Shown: positions 8,293-17,441 of the stretch, one piece after another | Position numbering within the stretch: position 1 is the first letter of the stretch | Layout: each line of letters begins with the position of its first letter | Assembly: GCA_027604685.1 (NCBI GenBank) | Contig: JADHYX010000438.1 | Coordinates: forward strand, 1 to 17,441 | Length of the DNA: 17,441 bases | Source of the DNA: Lobulomyces angularis | Lineage: Eukaryota; Chytridiomycota; Chytridiomycetes; Lobulomycetales; Lobulomycetaceae | Direction of reading: 5' to 3' | Notes under the pieces: generated by a model | What the model saw: only the letters and a program-made list of their open reading frames with translations | Told to the model about the DNA's origin: nothing | Database searches by the model: none | Made by a program: the position numbers and the translations under genes

Positions 8293-8765
8293 CTTTCTCC
8301 ATTTTTACAAGCAATTCAATTAACCCTTTTATTTTTTAATATTTTAATCGAGCATTCATTCCGCAGCTAATTAGCTTTATTTTATTCCTATTTCACTCTA
8401 CTTTGTATAGAAAATCAAAATTTTAGTTTTCTTTGTTTACATTAAATTGTCAGCTCCCGAGTAAACTCCTACAACTCTAATAAAAATTTTCAATCAAAGC
8501 CCAAGTAAAATTCATAATTAAATTGAATATAGTTACTTAGCTTTTTCAACATCAGATTAAAACAAGCAAACATCTTCTTTTCTTTAAATTAAAATTTCAT
8601 TTGCTAAGTTTATCCTTTTAAAAAATTTTCGTTTTATTATCTTATCTTTCATAAACGGTAACTTAAATTAGTTTTCTAAGTATTACAATTAAAACAGCAA
8701 TGGAATTAAAGGTATAAACACTTCCATAAAATAAGATGATACACATAATTAAAAAAAAAAAAAAT
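8293..8765. other. intergenic region with a 12-bp palindrome
   Basis: This region lies upstream of the six-cysteine gene and downstream of threonine synthase, both on the minus strand, so it should contain the six-cysteine gene's promoter. The perfect palindrome AGCTAATTAGCT at 8365-8376 has a TAATTA core of the kind bound by homeodomain proteins, but such a site can arise by chance in AT-rich DNA. I see no gene. Confidence 0.4.
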
Positions 8766-10694
8766 TTAACATCTATTTTTAATTCTAATATATTCTTCAA
8801 CTTCATTCAGCAACCCATCACTTTTTCCACCATTCTGAATGTTATGACATCTCTTTTCTAAAGTCATTGCATTTACCAAAACTTTGGGTGCAAATTTTTC
8901 AAATTCCAATCCTGTAGATTTCAAAACAGCCTCCGGAAATTTTCCTTCAAAAAAAAGAAAAATAGAAAATTAAAAAAATTACTTTTAATTAAACAATAGA
9001 ATATAATATATACCTGGGTGTGCAGTACTCAAGCAAACTGAAATAACGCCATCTTCACTTTCATAATTTAAATTCTCTAATGCATTTAATCCAACTGCTG
9101 TATGTGGATCAACCAAGTAATCATACTCTTTAAAGTACTTTTCAATAGTCTTTAACGTAGTTTTATCATCTGTTGTTGATGATCTAAACAATTCTTTGGT
9201 TAGCTCAAATTTATCTGAATCAATCCCAAATTTTCCACACGCTTTAAAACTTTCCATTAGTTCACTGATTTTTAAACTGCAATTCTTTTCATTGTTCAGT
9301 TCTCTCTTTGACAACGTCTTTAAATTTCCTCTTTCCACATACCTTATATCAAAAAAAAAAACAAATATAAATAAAAAATTGATTTTTTTTTTCAATTCTT
9401 TATTTTTGAAAACTGATAATTTTAAAAGAGAATTTTTCATTTTTATTTACCATAATAGTCTTTCAAAGTTGCTGCTTGCCAAAATATCCATGGCAGGGCT
9501 AAAACTGCTTAAACATGTTGAAGGTCTTTCATAAACGCCCGTTTCAAAAAACTTATGTAAAATGTTGTTGCAATTGGTGGCAACTAGTAGTTTGTAAATA
9601 GGTAATCCTAAAATCTTCGCATAAAATCCAGCCAAGATATCTAAAAAAAAAATTAATTACCAATTATCAATTTTTAAATAGAAAAAATGTACCTCCAAAA
9701 TTTCCAGTAGGTACAGAATATTGAATTTTAGTTTTTTCTTCAGAATCATATATTTTTAAAAATGAATAGAAATAATAGACAGTTTGACTTAAAATTCTAC
9801 ACCAGTTTATAGAATTAACAGCAGCTAAGTTAAATTCTCTTTTAAATTCCTTTTTTGAAAAAAGATTTTTAACAATTTCTTGACATGTGTCAAATGTTCC
9901 TTCAATTGAGATATTAAATACATTGGCATCTACAATTGAAATAGGAACATAAAAAAAAAAAAATGAGATTTATAATAAACTTTAATATATACCAGGAACT
10001 GAAGTCATTTGCGCTTCCTGAACAGTGGAAATTCTACCTTTTGGAAATAAAACAAAACATTTTACATTTTCTTTCCCACGTAATCCATAAATGGCTGCAC
10101 CACCAGTATCGCCTAAGTAAAGTAAAAAAAAAAAAAAAAAAAAAATGCATTGATAAGTAAATACTTTTTTTTTCGTATAATTCTACCAGATGTAGCGCAT
10201 ACAACGTTGATTTCGAATTTTTTTTCTCCTGGTTTTAGGTTTAAATTTTTCTTTTTTAAAAAATACTCAAAAAAATTTCCACAGCATTGTAAAGCAACAT
10301 CTTTGAAAGCAAAAGTAGGGCCCCAAAATAACTCCAACATTAGTAGGTTGGATTTAATTTTTTTTAATGGTGTAACATCTACATGGGAAAATGTATCAAA
10401 ACTAGTTTTTAAAATTGACTTTAAATCATTGTCGTTCATCTCACTTTGGTCAATAAATAAACGAAAAATTTTGAAAGCAAGTTCAGAAAATGATAAAGAT
10501 TTCCAGGACAGAATTTCTTCAAGTTCAAGAGAAGGAACATATTCAGGAATATATAATCCACCTTTAAATTTAGCAGATTTAAAAACATTGATTTTTCATA
10601 GCGAGTATTTACCATCTGGAGCCAATCCAGTGAATAAAGTATCTTCAAAGTTTAGCAAATTTGCTTCTGGGTCTCTTGTTGATCTGTACTTCAT
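8766..10694 (-). CDS. THR4: threonine synthase (seven exons, 503 aa)
   Basis: A PLP enzyme that converts O-phospho-L-homoserine to L-threonine, the last step of threonine synthesis, in the cytosol. Exons are 10694-10613, 10561-10187, 10112-9993, 9929-9693, 9640-9451, 9342-9014 and 8944-8766, summing to 1512 nt, close to the usual fungal length of about 515 residues. The N-terminal TS domain has RSTRD and GLAPDGGLYIPE. The PLP lysine is K114 in GPTFAFKDVALQ. The phosphate and cofactor loop ATSGDTGG lies at 150-157 and spans an intron. Further on are GRISTVQEAQM, SVPTGNFGDILAG, TNCNNILHKFF, SPAMDILASSNFERLLW, DPHTAVG and STAHPGKFPEAV, all class II fungal and plant threonine synthase signatures. 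W107 replaces the His normal in LFHGPT. All junctions are GT-AG and in phase. The gene appears intact, so the organism probably makes its own threonine. Confidence 0.95.
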
Positions 10695-11408
10695 TGTTTA
10701 TAGTAGTGATGTAGTTAATTAATCAAAAATGATGATAATTTCAGACAAAAATTTTGTTTAAAACTTTAGCCTCAAAAAATTTTTTTTAGTAACATTTTTT
10801 TGCAATTTGTTTTTTATTTTCAACACTAAACTATAAAAATTTTTTGGAACTATAATGTTATAAAAAAAATATCAAGCGCTTTTATAAATAATCAGTATAA
10901 TATGGTGCAAAAAGCCAAGAAAGTTAGCAAGATCGTTTTGTGAACCTCTTTTAGTTTGAGACACGTCAAAAGATTGGGGCCGGAGTTTTTATAGGAATCT
11001 TCAATGTGACTTCAATTTAATTTAAATGATCTTGTTAGAGTCATAGTCCACACTACTTGAATCTCAGTGCAGAGTGTTGAATTTGCAGGATTGTTCTATA
11101 GTCATTTGCAGTTGATTTTTTCAATTGCCCATATAGTTGGGTTTTGCTTGTATTTTAATATCAAAAACTTTTATGTAATCTTTTTCCAAAACTACCCTTA
11201 AGGCTGATTTATTTTATTTATTATGACAAACTTTTATGAATAAAGTTTAAATAACCAAATCAATACTGAATTAACAATTGCAAATATAGTAGATATAAAG
11301 AAACACCGTACCAAAGTTGATTCTATTTAATTAGTTTCTTGAATCAGATTACTGAAGTTTAAAATGTTATCTTATTTATTAATGCATTAATAATTCTTTT
11401 TAAATATC
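10695..11408. other. intergenic region upstream of THR4 with a possible RNase H relic
   Basis: This region holds the THR4 promoter (minus strand) and the 3' end of EMC2. Between about 10900 and 11110 the sequence is less AT-rich than its surroundings. On the plus strand, 10937-11160 gives broken peptides in one frame (VNLF, stop, then QKIGAGVFI at 10967-10993, then SAEC near 11070). These resemble the start of a retroelement RNase H domain. On the minus strand TGACTC lies at 11043-11038, the core of the Gcn4 site used for amino-acid genes in yeasts, about 345 bp upstream of the THR4 start. Both readings are weak. Confidence 0.3.
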
Positions 11409-12516
11409 CTAATTGTTTGTTAAATAGCCTACCGCAATTTCTTTTTCAACTCCAACAACATTTTTATACTGGAAACTCAGTTTTTCTTTAGCTAGATTTT
11501 TTAACATATCGATTAGTTCAGCATCTAAATCTTTTTTTTTTTCCTCAGCAAACGTTTTGCAGCTTTGGTACAGACCCCACCAAGCTCTAGTCATACTTTC
11601 ATTTAACTCAACTGCCCGTGAAAAATATTTAATTGCAACACTTATTTTTCCAATTGAATAGTTGATTTCAGCATACCTTGTCAATACTAACGGATCATTT
11701 TTTGATAATAACATTATTTCTTCAATACAAAACAACGCATGAGTGAACATATTATTTCGCAAATATGTAGCTTGCAGACTAATGAACGAGAGTATAAAAA
11801 ATGGGTGAAATTTTTAAAATAAACTTACAGGCTCCAAGTTTCAATATCGGAAACAAAGGTGTCTAAATGAGCGTTAATTGTCTCGAATAAGTTATGATTA
11901 TTGGATTTATTTTTCGAAAGAAGTACAGAAATCAATCTTTTTCTCAGATTTAAAACTGTTGGATCCGATTCCAAATTTACTATTTACAATGTTAATACTT
12001 TATACCATTATTATTATATACCATTATAAACCTTTTCGGCTTCGTCATATTTTCCATATGCTTCCAGCTTGAGACCTTCCAGTTTTGCTAATCGAGTACT
12101 ATTAGTGGTTGGTAACAGACTGTGGATTTTCTTTAATAGCTCCTCAGCTAAATTAAAAATAAAACTTTTAATCAATACACTAAAGTAGTACAGATCGTTG
12201 TTATTTTATTCACCTTCATCCAAACGACCACAATCCAAAGAAGCGGTGTACTAAAAAGGGATTTAAAAGAAATGTAAATATTGATAAAATCTTACAGCTT
12301 GTTCAAGAACAGCAAGGTGCTCAATAATACCCAATTTAGATTGGTTTAAGGTGGTTTGTGCTGCTTTTAAAACAGTTGACGGATCATGATATTTATTTCC
12401 TTCTAATAAATTTTAAATAGAAATAAATAAGTACTAATAGCATTTTAATCAAATAAGAAGAAAAAAAATTGTTTATCACCTGTTGTTCTAACTCTCTCCA
12501 AATATTCTCGAGTCAT
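11409..12516 (-). CDS. EMC2: ER membrane complex subunit 2 (six exons, 275 aa)
   Basis: EMC2 is a cytosolic TPR protein that scaffolds the ER membrane complex, the insertase for tail-anchored and some multi-pass membrane proteins. Exons are 12516-12480, 12402-12296, 12250-12214, 12147-12022, 11979-11829 and 11778-11409, summing to 828 nt, near the family's usual length of about 290 residues. Landmarks are ASLDCGRLDEAEELL, RLAKLEGLKLEAYGKYDEAE, then LDTFVSDIETWSLLQATY, FTHALFCIEEIMLLSKNDP, LVLTRYAEINYSIG and AIKYFSRAVELN, which follow the EMC2 order of TPR helices. No signal peptide or membrane segment is seen, as expected. Two exons are only 37 nt. The gene is divergent from the Cep57-like gene across a 1-kb gap. 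Confidence 0.9.
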
Positions 12517-13516
12517 TTTTTTTTTTTTTCTTCAAATTTTTTTTTAAAGATGTTCATAAAAAAATTAATCAATTTAAAAAACTCACACATTGATTTATTC
12601 TATGATACCTGCAATCGAAAATTTTACATTATTGTTAAATGGATTTACCTTTTATTTTCTACATTTTACATACTTCAGAGATCATTAGAGGGATAATTTC
12701 CTCCAATTGCAACCTTTTAATTTAATTTTGTTTCAACTTGCTTTGCTTTAAAAGATTCTTTTAAAACCAAAATAATTTTTTACATTATATCTAAATATGT
12801 TTTACTAAGTTCCAATAATTGTTTTTATGTCCGTTCTTTTAATTAACTTTTCATTAAATAAGCAATACCAATACTAATTTTAATAATTATATTATAAATT
12901 CAAATTACAACGTTCGCTCGACGTATATTAGGGGTGATGTTAGTGTTTATCTATATTCTTTGTCTACCACTTAATTTAAGTCAATTTTTTACTATACATG
13001 TGATGCTACAATTAATGAAGATCATTTATAACGAAGAATTCCACAAAGTTCGTTGCAGAAATTTCAAGAAGAAAAAGATTAAGTTCAAAAGATCTCATTT
13101 TTGTTGCTGAAAAAAACAGTAAAAATTAAAAATAATAATTGTTTTTCGTAGAGGAACTCTGTTAAAGTGATGGGATTTAATGATATTTGCAGTTTTTATC
13201 AACGAAAAAAACATTCAGTTTTTATTGCTATGTAACAGCTCATACTGATCATTGCTTCAATTTCTGCACAATTTGGAACTAAATTGTTTTATCAAAATTC
13301 TTTAAGATTTTAATTAGTGCTATTGTCAAAACTTCAAAAAAATATAATTCATTTAAAAAAGTTAAAACTAATAGAATCTTATTTTAACTTGCTTTGTTAA
13401 TGAGGAAGGCTCTATGTTACTATTTTAACCTGCATATTTCCAATATTTTTTAAAAGTCCGCAAAACCCTCAAAAAACCTTATATCGCGAAAGAAGAAAAA
13501 AAAGAAAACTCAGAAA
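12517..13516. promoter_or_regulatory. divergent intergenic region between EMC2 and the Cep57-like gene
   Basis: One kilobase without a supportable gene. A minus-strand GGTAAATCC...GATTGCAG stretch at about 12609-12651 resembles a small intron and could belong to an EMC2 5' untranslated exon. CGCGAAA at 13485-13491, 26 bp before the Cep57-like start, matches the yeast SCB core CRCGAAA that binds G1/S factors. Neither is tested. The rest is AT-rich with nothing recognisable. Confidence 0.35.
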
Positions 13517-16500
13517 ATGGATACCTCCATTTCGTTTGATTATCCTTCCTCCACTGGATTACCATCTTTTAAGAATGATTCAACTGTAAATTATAATAAT
13601 CAGAACGATTTTTACAGCAATCAACCAAATAAAAATATATCTTTTTCTTTTAAAGAAGATGACACCTTGAAAAGTATTGACAAAAAGCTGGAAATATTAA
13701 AAATGGAAAGACTTTTAAAGTCGAATTCTAATAATGTCAAAGTAACGGAAAACAGTAGTAATAATTATACTTTAACAAGCACCCAAATTAAACAAAGGTT
13801 GCTAAAAAACCACAACACTCAATTCAAAACAGAAATTGATTTTTCTGCTGAAAATTTGTTAAAGGAAATTAATGATGAGTTGTTGAAGGAATCATCTGTG
13901 TCAAATAATGATAACAATAACACTTCCTTTAGTTACATTTCCAGCCCGGTTACTACATCTCCGACAAAAAAAAAAAAAAACATTCAGTTTTCCCCTTCAC
14001 CAAAACCAGCCAATGAGGATATTAAATCTAATGATAATGACGATTTTGATATTTCTACTTTAGAAAAAAAATTTGATCACCTCATTCAATCCGAGATATT
14101 GAGAACAGAAAGTATTCTAGTAAGTTGCATCATATTGAGATTTTTACTATTAATGTATTGTTGCAGAGTTTATCTGGTACTCCGGTTCTCCATGAGAAGA
14201 ACAATTCTAACTCTCCTAAACAAAGTTCTTCAGTTTCACCTAAACCTGGCTCATTGAACTCCCCAGTAACTCATTTCGGTACAGTTCAGATAATCTCGCA
14301 TTTTTTTTTATAATTTTCACTATATAATTATAAAAATATCTAGATATTAACTGGGATAAAAATGCGGGTACCTCGGTTTCCAATGGTAAATTATAAATAT
14401 TATCAGAATTTTTATTGATTAAAATAAAATAATACTACAGACTTTGCACCTCTCTACAACTCTACTTCAAACCCAGAGAATAGTGATGATGCGCTGGATG
14501 AAGAAGTTTTGATGTCAGATTCAGGAACTTCTCTGGAATATCAAAAACAAAAGTCTCCAGAAAAATTAAAACAGCAGCAATTGCAACAGGAAAAAGTATT
14601 TTCTTCGTCTACAAGAGAAAAACCTAGATTAGATATAAACACTAATATCAATTTAAAAAATGTTAAAGACAATGATATTGAGAGACCATTTAGTGCTCCC
14701 GTTGGAAATGGACATAATTTTTATTCAAATTATTCTAATGTTAACTCAAAGGCTTCTCTACATTCGCTCAAGTCTGCAAACGCTTATGACAGCGGATCGG
14801 ATGCCGTTAGTCCAGATTCTTACCGCAAATTAACAGCATTACCAGAAGAGGGAAGCAGCAGAGGTATTTAATAAAATTAAGTGTACATTTTTAAAAATTG
14901 TAGCGGTCATTTCGGCCTTAAGAACTCTACAGGAAAAGATTGCAAGATTAGAAACAGAAAAAATGTCGTCTAAAAACAGAATAATTAATCTAGAAGAAGA
15001 GTTGGCGGCCGAAAAAAGAAGATTAATTGTTGCAGAAGAAGAAAGAATTAAAGAGATTACAAAAAGAAAGGAAGAAGAGGAAAATTTTGAGAGAAAAAGA
15101 AAACTTTTGCTAGAGGAGGAAGAAACTTTTAGAAAATCTTTTAAAAAAAAGGAATTAGAAGAGGAAGAACGAAAAAATTTACTTCTTTTACAGGAAACAA
15201 AAAAAGTTGACGAATTAGAAAGAAAGTTAGAGGAAGAAGAGCGTAAAAGGCAAAATTTACGAAATGAAGAAATTGCAAAAAAAAATGACAATGATGTGCA
15301 GCAATATATCAAATATGAAGTCAGAGATAATAATTTATCTTCTAAATTAAGTGAAAAGTACTCTTCAAATTATTCTTCAAAAATAGAGGATACGTGTTCC
15401 CCAACAAATAAAAAATTTTCGGTAGTTGACAATAATTCGAATAAAATTAGCCCAGAAGAAACTTACTTTTTAGAAAGATTAAGTAATTGATTTTCAAAAA
15501 AAAAAAAAGTTTTTTTGATTTTTTCCCCTTTTGTTTTAGAATTATCAAATCAGTTGTCTTCAATGAAAATGCAAGTAAATATTTTAGAACAAGAGTTACG
15601 AAATGAGAGAGAAAACGCAAAAGCAATTTTTTCGCTGCGTACAGGAAATATGAATGAGAAAATCAAGAATAATGGTACATCTTATGCAGTTGCTAAAGAA
15701 GAGGAGGATTACACTTCACTTCCAGAAAATTACGTTTCCCAAGATGAAAGCGTTATATCTCAGCCCACAGAAATGAGAAATTCATTTGGTGATGACTTGA
15801 AAGTTAACATTCAAAACCTACGAAAGGAAATTGAAATTGAAAGAAGGGAAAGGGAAAGAAATAGAAAAGAAAATGAATATCAAGATCATTCCCCGGTAAT
15901 TATTTTTTAGTTTTAACAAAACTGTTTTTAACAGATCCGTTTTAAAAATGTTTTTAAACTTAAAAATTTAAACTTTTTTTTTTTTTTTTTTACAGACCAG
16001 AAGTGAATCAAAAAAATTAACACAGAAAATTATTAACGAAATTAATCTTTGGAAGTTAAAGGCTACAAAAAATGATGCTGAGAGCGATGAAGAAAAAATT
16101 GGTTTATCCAAGGCGCCTAGGGAAGTTAAAAAAGCATGGAAGCCAGTAGAGTCAAAAGCTTTACCTGTTTGGAAAGAGGTAACACCAACTTCAAATGAAA
16201 GATACGGTAGAAGTGAAAAAAAAAAACAGATATCTGAAAGTAAAAATGTAACTAGAAGCCAATCACGTGGAAGGCAAAAGTCACAAAAAAAAAAACCATC
16301 AATGGAAAATGGTGAGAAGTGTGAAACTAATAATCAAGGTTTAGTCGGCAATGTTGAATCCAATAGAGATATGCCGTTCGTAGTGGGAAAGGTTTTTATT
16401 CAATGTTCGAAATATTTTCTTTTATGCTTTTATAGAATGTTGGTAAATCATACTCCGTTACTGCAAATATACAAAATGTGTTTTCCTTGTTAAAAGCACA

Positions 16501-17420
16501 CAATCCTGCTCTTTGTTCTGTATGCTCTAAGAGAAAGTCAAAAGGCATTCCGGGAGAATGTAAAAGGAGCTATAATCGTAAGCCAAAAAAAAAAGTGTGA
16601 AGAAAAATTTTTTTGAATTACCTCCTTTCTATTTGTAGAAAAAAGAAGCAACAGTCCAACAAAAACTAAAATAAAAAATGAAAATATCTTACATCATCAA
16701 GTTTTAGAAAAAATTGCTTTAAATCATGACGATGAAAGCATTATTTCAGCAACCTCCCCGCAGTGGAATAACGGATTTGATGAACGCAGTTTAGATGGAG
16801 TAGGTGTAGAAAGTTTGATTAAAGTTTTAAATATTTTGGAGGGAGAATTTAGCAAATTTAAAAGGTAACAACAAAAAAATAAAAAAAAATTAGTTTTTTT
16901 AAAAAAAAAAAAAAACAAATTTTTTTTTAGTAAATATCACGAATTGGTGGAGAAATATGAAGAAGCAGCTGACTTTGGGGTTGCTTCACCTAATCGAAGC
17001 TCGCCTAATGGAGAAAAAAACTATTTAAAAACATTACAACCCATTGGGAATGAATTAAGGGAAGTCATAAATAATTTAGAAGTAAAAGGAGACCAAATAT
17101 CCATACTTAGGCAAGTCTTAAATAGCAGCATGAATGTTAAACAACAAATAACAAACCCTCTCAAATTCAAATCTAATCCAGAAGAAAAGTCCTATAAAAA
17201 ACATTGGGCATCTAAAAAAAATCCAAGTGACAAGCCAAATTTTTTATTACCCACTGAAAACTTTAAAAGAAAGTCTAGAGAAAATTTGGTTGGTGTAAAT
17301 AACGGTCCCAGAAGTAAAAGTTTAGGTAGAAGTACCTCAGTGGGTAACAGTCTAAGTTTACTGAAGAGTAGTCAAAAAGTTCAGCAGTCTTTAAGAGAAT
17401 CTATAGAAGTTCAAAATTAA
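13517..17420 (+). CDS. CEP57: Cep57/Ppc89-like centrosomal or spindle-pole protein (ten exons, 1122 aa)
   Basis: Cep57 proteins link pericentriolar material and bind microtubules; fission yeast Ppc89 is the spindle-pole relative. Exons are 13517-14119, 14167-14278, 14344-14385, 14441-14863, 14904-15482, 15540-15895, 15996-16391, 16436-16577, 16639-16864 and 16931-17420, summing to 3369 nt. Residues 1-390 are low-complexity, Ser/Asn-rich. At 398-410 ALRTLQEKIARLE is the Cep57 localisation-domain signature, followed by about 130 residues of Glu/Lys-rich coiled coil. LSNQLSSMKMQVNILEQEL (588-606) is the second helix block. A basic stretch (SQSRGRQKSQKKK) precedes the microtubule-binding domain, with DMPFVVGK at 830-837, VTANIQNVFSLLKAHNPALC at 845-864, then C867 and C879. 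SLIKVLNILEGEFSKFKSKYHELVEKYEE follows, matching the C-terminal helices of Cep57. The length is about twice that of vertebrate Cep57 because of the N-terminal and linker regions. The 5' start is the first ATG in a long open exon. Confidence 0.88.
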
Positions 17421-17441
17421 ATAATTTTTTTTTTTTTTTTT

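Noticed and set aside
10150..10722. Long plus-strand open frame of 190 codons
   Set aside because: It is antisense to the threonine synthase exons, which have clear conserved motifs.
12469..12696. Plus-strand 75-codon frame over the EMC2 5' end
   Set aside because: It is Phe/Lys low-complexity sequence overlapping EMC2 exon 1 and upstream T-runs, with no coding character.
14839..15312. Minus-strand Ser/Phe-rich open frame of 157 codons
   Set aside because: It is the antisense of GAA/AAA-rich coiled-coil codons in the Cep57-like gene.
1..17441. tRNA or rRNA genes
   Set aside because: I looked for T-loop (GGTTCRANNC-like) and other conserved boxes on both strands and found none in a plausible arrangement.

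Overview
The window looks like nuclear DNA of an early-diverging, probably zoosporic, fungus (chytrid, blastocladian, aphelid or rozellid grade). The DNA is strongly AT-rich. The genes are cut by many tiny GT-AG introns of about 39-108 nt with T-rich 3' ends. One gene has a fungal Zn2Cys6 finger joined to a fungal-type regulatory region, and another is a centrosomal Cep57-family protein. The lineage call is inference; the eukaryotic gene structure is seen directly.

Left end (1-2880) is a graveyard of broken, intronless sequences, all on the minus strand. It holds a dUTPase with a one-base frameshift (185-620), a PD-(D/E)XK nuclease relic of the Crinkler-associated kind (919-1672), and a 1.2-kb element (1673-2871). 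That element is bounded by near-perfect 35-bp terminal inverted repeats and carries a decayed Fanzor/TnpB-like gene. It sits directly against the nuclease relic and probably truncated it.

Middle (2992-12516) has genes that are all on the minus strand. They are a ten-exon Zn2Cys6 transcription factor (2992-5626, 702 aa), a leucine-rich repeat gene with an almost exact 60-bp repeat and one 61-bp frameshifting unit (6152-7564), a small six-cysteine elicitin-like protein with a hydrophobic C-terminal tail (7783-8154), threonine synthase in seven exons (8766-10694, 503 aa), and EMC2 in six exons (11409-12516, 275 aa). A possible RNase H-like retroelement relic lies between the last two.

Right end (12517-17441) has a 1-kb divergent intergenic region, then a ten-exon plus-strand gene for an unusually long Cep57/Ppc89-like protein (13517-17420, 1122 aa).

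Exon models were built by hand from conserved protein motifs, GT-AG sites and phase. All four spliced models close to exact multiples of three. The intact genes are unrelated housekeeping and regulatory genes that happen to be neighbours; there is no operon or pathway cluster. The most unusual biology is in the mobile-element and repeat-rich parts: the Fanzor element, the nuclease it interrupts, the dUTPase, the LRR array and the six-cysteine protein.
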